This document shows, in pieces, positions 45,274 to 55,055 of a DNA stretch of 64,000 nucleotides (positions are counted from its first letter, which is position 1; the number at the start of each line of letters is the position of its first letter). Source of the stretch: Cognatishimia activa (GTDB lineage: Bacteria > Pseudomonadota > Alphaproteobacteria > Rhodobacterales > Rhodobacteraceae); the NCBI RefSeq assembly GCF_001458335.1, contig NZ_CYTO01000009.1, forward strand, positions 531,129 to 595,128. The letters run 5' to 3'. The translations under genes and the position numbers were made by a program. The notes beneath the pieces were generated by a model. That model did no database searches and had not been told where the DNA came from. It was given only the letters and a program-made list of their open reading frames with translations.

Positions 45274-46626
45274 ATGCGCCTGTCCCGTTATTTCCTGCCT
45301 GTGCTGAAGGAAACCCCTTCAGAGGCCCAAATTGTCAGCCACCGCTATATGCTGCGCGCCGGTATGATCAAACAGTCCAGCGCCGGGATTTATTCCTGGT
45401 TGCCGCTGGGTTTCAAGGTGCTGCGCAAGCTGGAAAACATCGTACACGAAGAACAGGTGCGCGCCGGGCATGTGCCGATGCTGATGCCAACGCTGCAATC
45501 GGCGGACCTTTGGCGTGAGAGTGGTCGTTATGACGGCTATGGTGCAGAGATGCTGCGTATGAAAGACCGCCACGAGCGCGATATGCTCTTCAGCCCAACA
45601 GCGGAAGAAATGTTCACAGATGTGTTCCGCAGCCATGTGAAGTCTTACAAAGACCTGCCGCTGACCCTTTACCAAATCCAGTGGAAGTTCCGTGATGAGG
45701 TGCGTCCACGTTTCGGTGTGATGCGGGGCCGCGAGTTCTTTATGAAAGACGGCTATAACTTTGATCTCACCAAAGAAGACGCGCTACACGCCTATAACCG
45801 TCACTTGGTCAGCTATCTGCGCACCTATGAGCGGATGGGCCTGCAAGCGATCCCAATGCGTGCGGATTCTGGCCCGATTGGTGGCGACTATACTCACGAG
45901 TTCCTCGTTTTGGCAGAGACCGGCGAGTCCGAGGTCTTCTATGACAGCGAGATCACCGATCTAAAATTTGGCGATCGCGCGATTGACTATGACTCTGTAG
46001 AAGAGTGTCAGGCCGTTCTTGAAGAGTTCACCTCTCGCTACGCCCGTACGGATGAGACCCATGATGAGGCGGCCTTTACCGATGTGCCTGAAGAGCGCCG
46101 TCGCACGGCCCGTGGTATCGAGGTCGGTCAGATCTTCTATTTCGGCACGCAATATTCCGAAGCAATGGGCGCAACAGTTCAAACTCCGGATGGGGCGAAT
46201 GTTCCTGTGCATATGGGGAGCCACGGTATTGGTGTGTCCCGTCTGCTGGGCGCGATCATTGAAGCAAGCCATGACGATAAAGGCATCATCTGGCCTGAGG
46301 GCGTCACGCCATTCCATGTTGGTATCGTGAACCTGAAGCAAGGGGATGAGGAAGCGGATGCAGCTTGTGAAGCTCTGGAGAAGAGCTTTGAAGCGCTGGG
46401 CCTTGAGCCGCTTTATGATGACCGCAAAGAACGCGCCGGTGGTAAATTCGCGACCATGGATCTGATTGGTCTGCCTTGGCGTATTACCGTTGGCCCGCGG
46501 GGGCTCAAGAATGGTGTTGTCGAACTGACATCGCGCCGGACCGGTGAGAGCGAAGAGCTGTCCCCAGAAGAGGCGGTGAAAAAAGTTGCAGAGATTTATG
46601 CCAATCACCGTGTGAGCGGTCTGTAA
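45274..46626 (+). CDS. proS: Prolyl-tRNA synthetase (short alphaproteobacterial type)
   Basis: A 450-residue class II synthetase. Class II motifs are seen: [20 protein letters not shown] (motif 1), [20 protein letters not shown] (motif 2) and [17 protein letters not shown] (motif 3), followed by an anticodon-binding domain ending [16 protein letters not shown]. The length shows that the bacterial editing insertion is absent, as in the alphaproteobacterial ProS type. The ATG at 45274 follows GGAG; a TTG at 45250 is also in frame but less likely. Confidence 0.96.
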   Translation: MRLSRYFLPVLKETPSEAQIVSHRYMLRAGMIKQSSAGIYSWLPLGFKVLRKLENIVHEEQVRAGHVPMLMPTLQSADLWRESGRYDGYGAEMLRMKDRHERDMLFSPTAEEMFTDVFRSHVKSYKDLPLTLYQIQWKFRDEVRPRFGVMRGREFFMKDGYNFDLTKEDALHAYNRHLVSYLRTYERMGLQAIPMRADSGPIGGDYTHEFLVLAETGESEVFYDSEITDLKFGDRAIDYDSVEECQAVLEEFTSRYARTDETHDEAAFTDVPEERRRTARGIEVGQIFYFGTQYSEAMGATVQTPDGANVPVHMGSHGIGVSRLLGAIIEASHDDKGIIWPEGVTPFHVGIVNLKQGDEEADAACEALEKSFEALGLEPLYDDRKERAGGKFATMDLIGLPWRITVGPRGLKNGVVELTSRRTGESEELSPEEAVKKVAEIYANHRVSGL

Positions 46627-46651
46627 GGCTTTCACCCCATATCGAATTTTG

Positions 46652-46678
46652 AAAGGCGGGCTTTGGTCCGCCTTTTTT
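46652..46678 (+). terminator. Terminator of proS
   Basis: AAAGGCGGG and CCGCCTTT-type arms (AGGCGG with CCGCCT) enclose a CTTTGGT loop and are followed by six Ts, 26 bases after the proS stop. Confidence 0.87.
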
Positions 46679-46741
46679 GCTGTTTACCGCCTAAGTTTCA
46701 ATGCTTTGCGCATGGGGCTTGCTTTGGGATGCCTCTGGCGG

Positions 46742-46763
46742 GAGTATTTGTGCAAAGAAGAAG
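46742..46763 (+). repeat. Intergenic repeat, copy C (tag only)
   Basis: GAGTATTTG-T-GCAAAGAAGAAG, identical at 21 of 22 positions to the tag at 33449-33470, with no G/C hairpin in front. It ends 10 bases before the start of the DUF2937 gene. Confidence 0.8.
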
Positions 46764-46773
46764 AGAGTAGGGC

Positions 46774-47283
46774 ATGATTTCACGCATCTTGGTGTTGGCA
46801 GGCGGTTTCAGCGGGGCGGTGGGCCTGTCGCAGTTTCCGGAGTTTTCTCAGCAATATGCGCAACGCCTTGGCGGGGCTGTGGATGAGCTGCAGGGATTTG
46901 TTGCCGAGTTTGATGCGGATGCGGCGTCTGTCGGGCTTGGGCGCGAAGAGGCGTTGACTCAACTTGCTGCGGGTGGGGAGCTTGGCGCGGCACGGGCTGA
47001 GACCATGTCGAAGACCATCAACCGATATGAACGGTTGCGCGCGGCGCAAAATACGCTTGAAAGCGCTGGGCCGTTTTCGCGGGTCTATAATGTGGCGCAG
47101 TTTAATGATCGCGAAATTGCTCAAGCGGCCTTGGCAGATTTCAAGCCTGCAGTTCCCGTGACTTTTGAAGGCGCAATCTTTGCCATCGGGGGACTTCTGT
47201 CCGGTAGTGCTTTGGTTTCCTTTGTTTTATCGCTCTTGCGCTTGCCCTTTCGGCGGCGGAAAGCAGCCGAGGGGTCGGCTTGA
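46774..47283 (+). CDS. DUF2937 family membrane protein
   Basis: A 169-residue protein with an N-terminal hydrophobic segment (MISRILVLAGGFSGAVGLSQ), a helical, charged middle region (DELQGFVAEFDADAASVGLG) and a second membrane segment near 140-160 (FAIGGLLSGSALVSFVLSLL) before a basic tail. This is the layout of DUF2937. Function unknown; it is separated by 51 bases from the lolC/E gene. Confidence 0.8.
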   Translation: MISRILVLAGGFSGAVGLSQFPEFSQQYAQRLGGAVDELQGFVAEFDADAASVGLGREEALTQLAAGGELGAARAETMSKTINRYERLRAAQNTLESAGPFSRVYNVAQFNDREIAQAALADFKPAVPVTFEGAIFAIGGLLSGSALVSFVLSLLRLPFRRRKAAEGSA

Positions 47284-47334
47284 CCGTATTGGGCGCGCTG
47301 CTTACGGTGCGCGCAAATAATTGAGAGCAGATAA

Positions 47335-48618
47335 ATGGCCCAACCCGCGCCTTTTTCACGATTTGAATGGATGATTGCCTGGCGATACCTGCGCGCCCGT
47401 CGCGCCGAGGGCGGCGTGAGTGTGATGACATGGATCTCTCTTGTTGGGATCACACTGGCAGTGTTTGCGCTGATTGCGACTTTGGCGGTGCGGTCTGGTT
47501 TTCGGACAGAGTTCGTCGATACGATCCTTGGATCAAACGCCCATGTGACCGTCTATCAAAGCGCTGAAGTGACCGAACGCGGCAAGTTGGATCGCACCAT
47601 TCACGACTATGAAGAGATGGCAGCGCGCCTGCGCGGTGTCGACGGAGTGACGCGCGCGGCGCCTTTGGTCAAGGGTCAAGTCATGGCGAACCAGCGCCAG
47701 CGCAATGCCGGAGTAGAAGTCTTTGGGATTACGCTTGAAAACCTGAAAACCATCCCGCGAGTTGCACGACCGGAGACAGCGGACGGCGATATTGAACGGT
47801 TCAATGAAGGGGTCGCCATTGGATCGGGTGTGGCGCGCGAGCTTGGCGCTACGGTTGGAGACAAGATCAAGCTGATTTCCCCAAATGGGGTAAAGACCGC
47901 CTTTGGCACCAGTCCTCGGGTCAAATCCTATGAGGTGGTCTATGTATTCACGGCCGGTCGCTATGACATTGACCGCACGCGGGTCTATCTGCCCTTCACC
48001 GAGGCGCAGAGCTATTTCAACCTTGAAGGCAAAGCCAGCGAGATTGAGGTCATGGTAGAAGATCCTGAAGAGGTCGATCTGTTGGCGCTTGATCTGATCA
48101 GAGCAGCGGGCGAACGGTCTTTGGTTTGGACTTGGCGTGACAGCTCCGGTGGGTTCCTGCGCGCGCTTGAGATTGAGGACAATGTGATGTTCATCATCCT
48201 GTCGATCCTCGTGTTGATTGCGGCCATGAATATTGTCAGCGGTCTGATTATGCTTGTTAAAAACAAAGGCAAGGACATCGGTATCCTGCGCACGATGGGG
48301 CTGACCGAAGGATCTGTCTTACGTGTGTTCTTTATCTGCGGCGCTTTCACCGGAGTGATTGGCACGGCGCTTGGTGTCGTCTTAGGCTGTCTCTTTGCGA
48401 TCTACATTGATCAGATATTCTCGTTTGTGAATTTCATCGCTGGCGGCGGGGTCTGGGACCCGGCTGTGCGCGGCATTTACCAATTGCCCGCCGAGCTGCG
48501 GCTAGAGGATGTCATCAAGGCCGTTAGCCTGTCCCTGGGGCTGTCTTTCATCGTTACGATTTTCCCAGCCCGCCGCGCGGCGCGCATGAACCCGGTGGAG
48601 GCGCTGCGTTATGAGTGA
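47335..48618 (+). CDS. lolC: Lipoprotein-releasing system permease LolC/LolE
   Basis: A 427-residue ABC permease of the FtsX/LolC-E type. The N-terminal segment [20 protein letters not shown] with [20 protein letters not shown] is followed by a large periplasmic domain (about 60-270) and three further membrane segments ([20 protein letters not shown], then [17 protein letters not shown] and a last one near the end). Only one permease gene is present, the common alphaproteobacterial arrangement. It releases lipoproteins from the inner membrane with LolD, whose gene overlaps by 8 bases. Confidence 0.94.
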   Translation: MAQPAPFSRFEWMIAWRYLRARRAEGGVSVMTWISLVGITLAVFALIATLAVRSGFRTEFVDTILGSNAHVTVYQSAEVTERGKLDRTIHDYEEMAARLRGVDGVTRAAPLVKGQVMANQRQRNAGVEVFGITLENLKTIPRVARPETADGDIERFNEGVAIGSGVARELGATVGDKIKLISPNGVKTAFGTSPRVKSYEVVYVFTAGRYDIDRTRVYLPFTEAQSYFNLEGKASEIEVMVEDPEEVDLLALDLIRAAGERSLVWTWRDSSGGFLRALEIEDNVMFIILSILVLIAAMNIVSGLIMLVKNKGKDIGILRTMGLTEGSVLRVFFICGAFTGVIGTALGVVLGCLFAIYIDQIFSFVNFIAGGGVWDPAVRGIYQLPAELRLEDVIKAVSLSLGLSFIVTIFPARRAARMNPVEALRYE

Positions 48619-49291
48619 TGTTTTGAAACTCGAAGGTGTCACCAAAACCTACAATGCGGGATTGCCCAGTGAAGTGGCTGTATTGAGGGGATGTGATCTG
48701 ACTTTGGGTGAGGGCGAAGTGGTTGCGCTTGTGGCACCGTCAGGGTCGGGCAAGTCGACGCTTTTGCATATTGCGGGTTTGCTGGATGTGGCGGATAGCG
48801 GGGACGTTGAAATTGCAGGACAGCCGTTGAGCGGGAAATCCGACCGCCGCCGCACCATCACGCGGCGCCAAGATGTGGGCTTTGTCTATCAATTCCACCA
48901 TTTGCTGCCCGAGTTCACCGCGCTTGAGAACATCACATTGCCGCAACGCGCCAACGGGGTGTCGCGCGGGGATGCGGAAACTCGTGCGATGGAGTTGCTG
49001 GCCTCAGTCGGTGTTGAAAGCCGCGCATCCCACCGGCCTGCGGAGCTGTCTGGTGGCGAGCAGCAACGGGTCGCCTTCTGTCGTGCGCTGGCAAACGCGC
49101 CCAAACTGCTGTTGGCGGATGAACCCACCGGTAACCTTGATCCGGGTACGTCTGATCAGGTGTTTGATGCGTTGATGGCTTTGGTGCGTGGCACCGGCAT
49201 GTCAGCTTTGATTGCCACCCATAATTTAGAACTGGCCTCCCGCATGGATCGAGTCCTGCGGCTGGAAGATGGCGTGCTTGTAGCGGATTAA
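48611..49291 (+). CDS. lolD: Lipoprotein-releasing system ATPase LolD
   Basis: A 226-residue ABC ATPase. Walker A reads APSGSGKST (residues about 42-50), with Ala for the usual first Gly; the signature motif is [15 protein letters not shown] and Walker B is [12 protein letters not shown]. The Q-loop [17 protein letters not shown] is typical of LolD. It overlaps the permease gene and ends the transcription unit; the next gene has its own ribosome site. Confidence 0.95.
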   Translation: MSDVLKLEGVTKTYNAGLPSEVAVLRGCDLTLGEGEVVALVAPSGSGKSTLLHIAGLLDVADSGDVEIAGQPLSGKSDRRRTITRRQDVGFVYQFHHLLPEFTALENITLPQRANGVSRGDAETRAMELLASVGVESRASHRPAELSGGEQQRVAFCRALANAPKLLLADEPTGNLDPGTSDQVFDALMALVRGTGMSALIATHNLELASRMDRVLRLEDGVLVAD

Positions 49292-49367
49292 CCGCAATTT
49301 GATCCCGCGCAAGGTCTGGGTTTCCTTGTCATGGCAAACTGAAGTTGCAATGACAGGAGGAGCCGAC

Positions 49368-49769
49368 ATGACATCACGAAGGATACTAACTCTGGCTGCG
49401 GCGATTGCGGCCACTACGGGTTTAGCGCAGGATGATGCTCTGCCCGGCGAAGAGATCTACCTGAACAATTGTGCTGCTTGCCATGGCGTTTCGCTTGACG
49501 GCAAAGGCGTGATGGCCGGTGTCATGATTGTTAAACCCAAAGATCTGACAAGGCTGTCGCGCAATAACGATGGCGCCTTTCCGCTTTTTCAGGTGATCCA
49601 GCGCATTGATGGGCGCGATCCCTTAGTGTCACATGGCTCGCCCATGCCGGTTTATGGCGATTTCTTTGAGGGTGAGGACGTGATTATCAAATCAGATGCG
49701 GGACAGCCCATTGCCACAAGCGCGCCGGTGGTGGCGTTGGTGGACTACCTGAAAGCTCATCAGAAATAG
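49368..49769 (+). CDS. Periplasmic c-type cytochrome
   Basis: A 133-residue protein with a signal peptide (MTSRRILTLAAAIAATTGLA) and one heme site CAACH at residues 35-39, with LNN before it. A second heme ligand, probably Met in HGSPMPVYGD, follows near 90. This is a small class I cytochrome c without obvious partner genes. AGGAGG lies 7 bases before the ATG at 49368; the in-frame start at 49299 lacks a site. It converges on the YdcZ-type gene with 3 bases between. Confidence 0.9.
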   Translation: MTSRRILTLAAAIAATTGLAQDDALPGEEIYLNNCAACHGVSLDGKGVMAGVMIVKPKDLTRLSRNNDGAFPLFQVIQRIDGRDPLVSHGSPMPVYGDFFEGEDVIIKSDAGQPIATSAPVVALVDYLKAHQK

Positions 49770-49772
49770 CTT

Positions 49773-50219
49773 TTAAGCTTGCTGGGTCAGCCAAACGCCG
49801 CAAGCCATAAGGCCGATACCCGCCGCACGGGTCAATGAAAGTGGTGAAATCTGTGCACCGAAAAGGCCAAAATGGTCGATGGCGGCGGCTGAAATCATTT
49901 GACCAATCAGCACAAAAAAAACAGCGTTTCCGACGCCAAATTTTGGTGCCACGAAGGTGATGGATAGGACATAAAAGGCGATCAGCACGCCCGCGAACAA
50001 AAAGTGTTTCGGTGCAAGCGATACCCCGTTCAATTTCGGAATTTCGCCGGAAACCACCAAAACAATGCTTGCAGACAAAAGAGCAACGCAAAAAAGCACC
50101 ACACTTGCGGAAATCGGTGAACCAAGGCTTTTTCCAAGCCCAGCGTTTAGAGCTGCAAGAATTGGAATGCCAATCCCGGCAACCAGCATGACCAGTGCGT
50201 ATATCGACGTTTGGGACAT
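49773..50219 (-). CDS. DMT family transporter, YdcZ (DUF606) type
   Basis: A 148-residue membrane protein with five hydrophobic segments (VMLVAGIGIPILAALNAGLG, VVLFCVALLSASIVLVVSGE and others), the single-repeat DUF606/YdcZ layout. These are small multidrug-type exporters that work as dimers; substrate unknown. It lies 23 bases downstream of the Tag-like gene on the same strand and may be co-transcribed with it. Confidence 0.87.
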   Translation of the reverse strand: MSQTSIYALVMLVAGIGIPILAALNAGLGKSLGSPISASVVLFCVALLSASIVLVVSGEIPKLNGVSLAPKHFLFAGVLIAFYVLSITFVAPKFGVGNAVFFVLIGQMISAAAIDHFGLFGAQISPLSLTRAAGIGLMACGVWLTQQA

Positions 50220-50242
50220 GATAATCGCTTTCTTTTAAAAGG

Positions 50243-50905
50243 TTACACACTCATCGCCAGAACGCGGCTGATCTGGGTCAGGCCACGGCCGGATTGTTCC
50301 ATCCATTCGTTGAAAGCCCCCTGAACCGCGCGCATTGCCGTTTTTGATGTGGCAGGCTTATCAATCACGCCTTCAGCGATCAAACGCGCCGTGACGTCCT
50401 GAGACAGAATAAAGCTGTCTACGCCCATGAAGCGCAGACTGTAGGGCGCGCTCATGCCGCCCATGCGTGCGGCGCGCTTCTTCAAAAGCTCTAGCAACCC
50501 GATGAAATCTGTCGCGGGCCAGTCTGCAACGACTTTGCCAATGCCCCCATCATCGCGCAGCTCTTGGATAAAGATTGCATTGTCGATGACCGTGCGCAGT
50601 TTCATTCCGTTGCGCACCACGGCTTTGTTGCTGAGCAGCGCGTCGAATTCTTCATCATTCAAAAACGCACATCGGTTGACGTCAAAGCCATCAAAGGCTT
50701 CTTCAAATCCGGGCCATTTGTTCTCAATGACTTTCCAATTGAAACCGGCTTGAAAAATGGACTTGGTAAATTGCGCAAGCCAGCGGTCTTCGGGGATGGC
50801 GGCGATCTCGGCAGCTGAAAGCGGGCTGGGTAATTGGGCTTCCAATGCATCCACCCCGCCTTTGCGTTCCGCCGCAATCGCGAAGATGTCATCAAAGTCA
50901 CGCAT
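50243..50905 (-). CDS. DNA-3-methyladenine glycosylase I (Tag)-like protein
   Basis: A 220-residue HhH-GPD/Adenine_glyco-family protein. The central part aligns by eye with Tag: SIFQAGFNWKVIENKWPGFE and VVRNGMKLRTVIDNAIFIQE. The position of Tag's conserved catalytic glutamate (before QAG) is Ser here, and the Cys/His zinc ligands of Tag are not visible (one cysteine, no paired His). This suggests a diverged or altered activity. Start ATG at 50905 follows GGAG; a frame extension reaches 50917. Confidence 0.75.
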   Translation of the reverse strand: MRDFDDIFAIAAERKGGVDALEAQLPSPLSAAEIAAIPEDRWLAQFTKSIFQAGFNWKVIENKWPGFEEAFDGFDVNRCAFLNDEEFDALLSNKAVVRNGMKLRTVIDNAIFIQELRDDGGIGKVVADWPATDFIGLLELLKKRAARMGGMSAPYSLRFMGVDSFILSQDVTARLIAEGVIDKPATSKTAMRAVQGAFNEWMEQSGRGLTQISRVLAMSV

Positions 50906-51116
50906 GGTCGTCTCCAAAGCCGTTTCCTGGCAAGCATACCCACGGGGGTCTTTGTTTTAAAAGCCAAACCTGCATGCATTTTTGCACAAGCGGGCAGGGA
51001 TATTCGCGCAAGCTTCACGTCAATTTCAAAGGTGCCCTTGCAGCTCCCTCAAGGCGATACTAAGACTCTTGCAGACACAAATGATTATCGTGCGACACAG
51101 CAAGAGGCAGGCGATT

Positions 51117-51743
51117 ATGAAAGATCCGATTGAGACCTATATGAACCTCGTTCCGATGGTGGTTGAGCAGACCAGCCGTGGTGAACGGGCCTATGATATC
51201 TTCTCGCGCCTGTTGAAAGAGCGCATCATTTTCCTGAACGGTCCTGTGCATGACGGCATGTCCAGCTTGATCGTGGCACAGCTTCTGCACCTTGAGGCAG
51301 AAAACCCGACCAAAGAAATCTCTATGTATATCAACAGCCCAGGCGGCGTTGTGACCGCGGGTCTGTCGATTTACGACACCATGCAGTACATCAAGCCAAA
51401 GGTGTCCACTTTGGTGATTGGTCAGGCCGCGTCTATGGGGTCACTTCTGCTGACCGCAGGCGAAAAAGACATGCGCTTCAGCCTGCCGAATTCGTCGATC
51501 ATGGTGCATCAGCCATCGGGCGGGTATCAAGGTCAGGCGACCGACATCATGATCCACGCGGAATACACGCAAAAACTGAAGCGTCGTTTGAACGAGATTT
51601 ACGTCAAACACACCGGTCAGTCTTACAAAGAAGTCGAAGCCGCGTTAGAGCGCGATAACTTCATGTCCCCGGAAGATGCAAAAGAATGGGGCTTGATTGA
51701 CCAGATCGTTGAGAGCCGTGTGGGTGACGACGAAGCGGAGTAA
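51117..51743 (+). CDS. clpP: ATP-dependent Clp protease proteolytic subunit
   Basis: A 208-residue serine protease subunit. The catalytic serine is in [15 protein letters not shown], the histidine in [18 protein letters not shown], and [20 protein letters not shown] is the oxyanion/handle region. The start [19 protein letters not shown] is standard for ClpP. The frame is open upstream to 50982 but not conserved. clpX follows after 167 bases. Confidence 0.97.
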   Translation: MKDPIETYMNLVPMVVEQTSRGERAYDIFSRLLKERIIFLNGPVHDGMSSLIVAQLLHLEAENPTKEISMYINSPGGVVTAGLSIYDTMQYIKPKVSTLVIGQAASMGSLLLTAGEKDMRFSLPNSSIMVHQPSGGYQGQATDIMIHAEYTQKLKRRLNEIYVKHTGQSYKEVEAALERDNFMSPEDAKEWGLIDQIVESRVGDDEAE

Positions 51744-51910
51744 TCCGCTCGGAAAGTAAACAAAGACCCGGCGTTATCCGTTTGAGTAGGTGCGGCGGGT
51801 CAATTTGAGATTGTATGCGCGAAAGCGCTGCCCTAAGCTGGGCGAAACACGAAGACAGCGCGATGCAGAAGCGTCCACTCGTGAAGATTATGGGGCCTGA
51901 AAGGTAGACT

Positions 51911-53176
51911 ATGGCATCAAATTCCGGCGGTGACAGCAAGAACACCCTTTACTGCAGCTTCTGCGGCAAAAGCCAACACGAGGTCCGCAAGCTTATTGCA
52001 GGCCCAACGGTGTTTATCTGTGACGAATGTGTCGAACTTTGCATGGACATCATTCGCGAAGAAACAAAGTCAACCGGGCTGAAATCTTCTGACGGTGTGC
52101 CAACACCAAAAGAGATTTGCGAAGTGCTGGATGACTATGTGATCGGTCAAGCGGTTGCAAAACGTGTTCTGTCCGTTGCTGTGCACAACCATTACAAACG
52201 TTTGAACCATGCTCAGAAGGCTGGTGATATTGAACTGCAAAAGTCCAATATCCTTCTGATGGGGCCAACCGGTTGCGGTAAAACGCTCCTGGCGCAAACC
52301 CTTGCGCGCATTCTGGACGTACCGTTCACAATGGCGGATGCAACCACGTTGACCGAAGCCGGTTACGTTGGCGAAGATGTTGAAAACATCATTCTGAAAC
52401 TGCTTCAAGCGTCTGAATATAACGTTGAACGCGCCCAACGCGGCATCGTTTATATCGACGAAGTCGACAAGATCACCCGTAAGTCTGAAAACCCATCCAT
52501 TACCCGTGATGTATCGGGGGAGGGTGTGCAGCAGGCGCTCTTGAAGCTGATGGAAGGCACCGTGGCTTCTGTTCCTCCGCAAGGGGGCCGTAAGCACCCG
52601 CAGCAGGAATTCCTGCAGGTGGACACCACAAATATCCTCTTCATCTGCGGCGGCGCATTTGCGGGTCTGGACCGCATCATTGCCCAGCGTGGCAAAGGCT
52701 CTGCCATGGGCTTTGGTGCAGATGTACGCGCTGATGACGAGCGTGGCATTGGAGAGATATTCCAAGATCTGGAACCAGAAGATCTGTTGAAATTCGGTCT
52801 GATCCCGGAATTCGTTGGTCGTTTGCCGGTTCTGGCAACGCTGGAAGATCTGGACGAAGATGCGCTTGTCACCATTCTGACCAAGCCAAAGAACGCGCTG
52901 GTCAAACAATATCAGCGTCTGTTTGAGCTGGAAGACACTGACCTGACCTTTACTGATGACGCGCTGCAAGCCATTGCGCGCCGCGCGATCGAGCGCAAAA
53001 CCGGTGCCCGTGGTCTGCGGTCAATCTTGGAAGACATTCTGCTGGATACAATGTTTGACCTGCCGGGGATGGACAGCGTCACTGAGGTGGTTGTGAATGA
53101 AGAGGCGGTGACCTCGGATGCCGCGCCGCTGATGATCCATGCGGATGCGGAAAAAGAGCCGGCCTCAGCAGGCTAA
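51911..53176 (+). CDS. clpX: ATP-dependent Clp protease ATP-binding subunit ClpX
   Basis: A 421-residue AAA+ unfoldase. The N-terminal zinc finger is [16 protein letters not shown] with ICDECVELC; Walker A is [10 protein letters not shown] and Walker [11 protein letters not shown]; the pore-1 loop GYVGEDVEN is present, and sensor-2 is in [16 protein letters not shown]. It delivers substrates to ClpP; in alphaproteobacteria ClpXP removes CtrA and other cell-cycle proteins. The clpP-clpX order is normal. Confidence 0.97.
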   Translation: MASNSGGDSKNTLYCSFCGKSQHEVRKLIAGPTVFICDECVELCMDIIREETKSTGLKSSDGVPTPKEICEVLDDYVIGQAVAKRVLSVAVHNHYKRLNHAQKAGDIELQKSNILLMGPTGCGKTLLAQTLARILDVPFTMADATTLTEAGYVGEDVENIILKLLQASEYNVERAQRGIVYIDEVDKITRKSENPSITRDVSGEGVQQALLKLMEGTVASVPPQGGRKHPQQEFLQVDTTNILFICGGAFAGLDRIIAQRGKGSAMGFGADVRADDERGIGEIFQDLEPEDLLKFGLIPEFVGRLPVLATLEDLDEDALVTILTKPKNALVKQYQRLFELEDTDLTFTDDALQAIARRAIERKTGARGLRSILEDILLDTMFDLPGMDSVTEVVVNEEAVTSDAAPLMIHADAEKEPASAG

Positions 53177-53198
53177 GCCAACAGTTTTTTGATTTAAG

Positions 53199-53224
53199 CG
53201 GCGCGGATTGATCCGCGCCGTTTT
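53199..53224 (+). terminator. Terminator of clpX
   Basis: CGGCGCGGAT and ATCCGCGCCG pair exactly around TTG-type loop bases and are followed by TTTT. It lies 22 bases after the clpX stop. Confidence 0.86.
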
Positions 53225-53241
53225 GCATGAAGGATGATGAA

Positions 53242-53592
53242 ATGAAACGTATTTTCTCTGGCGGTGAGTTTGAGCCAAAGATCGGCTATTGCCGCGCGGT
53301 TGTCGCCGGTGGTTTTGTGCACGTGGCAGGCACTGTGGGGCTGGGCGACACAGTGACCGAGCAGTGTAAATCCGCGCTCGCCACAATTGAAGGTGCCTTG
53401 AAAGAAGCGGGCAGCGATTTTTCTAAGGTTGTTCGCGTGAACTACTACCTGCCAGATGCCGCAGAGTTTGAGCCGTGCTGGCCGATCCTTGCGGAGACAT
53501 TCAGTGACAACCCTCCGGCTGCTACAATGATCGAATGTGGTTTGATCGACGCGAAATTCCGCATCGAGATCGAAGTCACCGCGCTCGCATAA
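53242..53592 (+). CDS. RidA family protein (YjgF/YER057c/UK114)
   Basis: A 116-residue protein with MKRIFSGGEFEPKIGYCRAV, FVHVAGTVGLGDTVTEQCKS and VVRVNYYLPDAAEFEPCWPI as RidA-family blocks. Its late block AATMIECGLIDAKFRIEIEV carries a Cys where archetypal RidA has Arg of the imine deaminase site, so this may be a RidA paralogue of different activity. The ATG at 53242 has AAGGA 8 bases upstream; an ATG at 53227 is in frame but overlaps that site. Confidence 0.88.
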   Translation: MKRIFSGGEFEPKIGYCRAVVAGGFVHVAGTVGLGDTVTEQCKSALATIEGALKEAGSDFSKVVRVNYYLPDAAEFEPCWPILAETFSDNPPAATMIECGLIDAKFRIEIEVTALA

Positions 53593-53602
53593 CTTCAAAC
53601 AA

Positions 53603-53630
53603 AAAAACGCGCCTGAGAGGGCGCGTTTTT
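53603..53630. terminator. Bidirectional terminator between ridA-like and Hint genes
   Basis: AAAAACGCGCC and GGGCGCGTTTTT pair across a TGAGA loop; the A-run and T-run make it functional in both directions. It is 10 bases after the RidA-type stop and 26 bases after the Hint stop on the other strand. Confidence 0.87.
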
Positions 53631-53656
53631 CTTTTCTGTTAAGCGTCTTCTGGGGC

Positions 53657-54265
53657 TTAGTTAAAGCGCACCAGAGAGGCTTCTTTCTTGTCCAACGAAC
53701 GGCGAGCCGCTGCAAATTCTTTCAACGCGCCTTCGATTTCCAGTTCTGGGAACAGAGTGAATATCTCTTTGCGTTGCTCTTCTGTCAGCGTCGTCACCGA
53801 ATAGTCGCCCGGCTGGAAGCTTTCAGACCAAGCCCCGTTGCCAAGCACCACTTCGTGGTTTTCAAACAGAATGTGGTAGTAGCTGACGGATGAGACCGCC
53901 GCGCGTTCAACGCCTGTCTTGCCCACCAGATGCTTTGCTGCCACCAGTGTTTCGCGCTCATCAAACAACAACGCGTTGGCGTCATTGGCAATCAGCATAC
54001 GGTGGTTCGGTGACACCATCAGGTCACGCTCTGGCTGATTGTGGCCAAGGCTCCCTGCCTTGATCAAAATCGGCTGCAAATGAGGGGCTGCGGTCAGTGC
54101 CGCTGAATCCAGTGTCTTGTGACCAATCCAAGCAATTTCTTGCAGACCGTTGTCACGGGTGATCACACGGTCGCCTTCAAGCAGGGTCTGAACCGTGCGT
54201 TCGCCGGATACTGTTGCAATCTGTGAATCCTGCGCGAAGCAGATGGTTTCGTAATCGTGAGCCAT
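53657..54265 (-). CDS. Stand-alone Hint domain protein
   Basis: A 202-residue protein that is essentially one Hint (hedgehog/intein, Hint_2) domain. Cys9 in ICFAQDSQIATVSGERTVQT is the nucleophile position; GDRVITRDNGLQEIAWIG, LMVSPNHRMLI and YYHILFENHEVVLGNGAWSE are the following blocks, and TLFPEL ends it. Hint domains in roseobacters usually end secreted or calcium-binding proteins; here there is no partner domain and no signal peptide. The ATG at 54265 follows AAGAAAGG; a start at 54304 is in frame. Confidence 0.85.
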   Translation of the reverse strand: MAHDYETICFAQDSQIATVSGERTVQTLLEGDRVITRDNGLQEIAWIGHKTLDSAALTAAPHLQPILIKAGSLGHNQPERDLMVSPNHRMLIANDANALLFDERETLVAAKHLVGKTGVERAAVSSVSYYHILFENHEVVLGNGAWSESFQPGDYSVTTLTEEQRKEIFTLFPELEIEGALKEFAAARRSLDKKEASLVRFN

Positions 54266-55055
54266 ATCCCAACCTTTCTTGCGCAGATGAAGCCCCCGTT
54301 TCACTTACGCATCCGCCGCAATACACGCGGCAACCTGTACTTCTGCACGGTCCAAAAACACGGCAATGAAGCCAATGGGTGATCTATCCCAAAACCACCG
54401 GACCGATGAAACCGCCCTTGGGCGGCGTCTTCCAACCTGCGACACAGCACGAAAACCGTGAAGCCTACGAAAGCCGTGAAGCCTTTAATAAAATCTACAC
54501 TTTTCCGAGCTTTCCCAAAAGCGTCGTTCCGCAAATGTCGTTAATTGGCGGCTTTTTGGCAGGGGAAAAAACTGAAATCGGCTTCACGCAATTATGGCAG
54601 AGTTGCGCGATTGGAAACGATACCCAGTATCTAGCAGCAATATTCCGAATAATTCATGAATGCACATGGTTTGCGGAAGGGGTTAGTCGCGGAGATTGTC
54701 TCAAATCGTGGAACAGTGTTTTTGGGTAGAAAGGTGAACAAAAGGTTAATTTGCAACACATATGGCCGCGACAAACCACAGGGATGCGGAACCAATTTTG
54801 TAGGTAAAGCGCGACTGTTGTGGAATTGGAAACAGTTGACCCTTGGGGAGACTGGTTGGAGAGAGAAAACAACACGGTTTTCGAATCAAATTCAGCAGGA
54901 TCTCTGTAATGCGAAACAATTCCCAGGCGTTGCCGGGGGTTCGTTACCAACCTCAAGCCGCCAATACATTTTTGCGATCGTTTGCCTCTTTGTTCACAAT
55001 GCCCTAATTGAGCGCAATATCCTCTTCTAACGACGCTTTCTTGGAGTATCAGCAC
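54266..55055. other. 790-base gene-poor gap upstream of the Hint and DusA genes
   Basis: No gene is convincingly supported. The region looks richer in A/T than its flanks. It contains an 18-base tandem repeat (GAAAACCGTGAAGCCTAC and GAAAGCCGTGAAGCCTTT, 54451-54486, 15 of 18 matching), and CCGCCC-TT-GGGCGG at 54412-54425. An open frame at 54379-54729 (116 residues, GTG start, no ribosome site) covers part of it, and the tandem repeat is in its frame (ENREAY/ESREAF). The gap may hold the divergent promoters, a small RNA or a decayed gene. Confidence 0.55.
54451..54486. repeat. Two-copy 18-bp tandem repeat
   Basis: GAAAACCGTGAAGCCTAC followed directly by GAAAGCCGTGAAGCCTTT; three differences in 18. 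Confidence 0.75.

Noticed and set aside
54379..54729. A 116-residue frame with GTG start in the gap before dusA.
   Set aside because: No ribosome site, no recognised family and unusual composition; noted as possible but not annotated as a gene.
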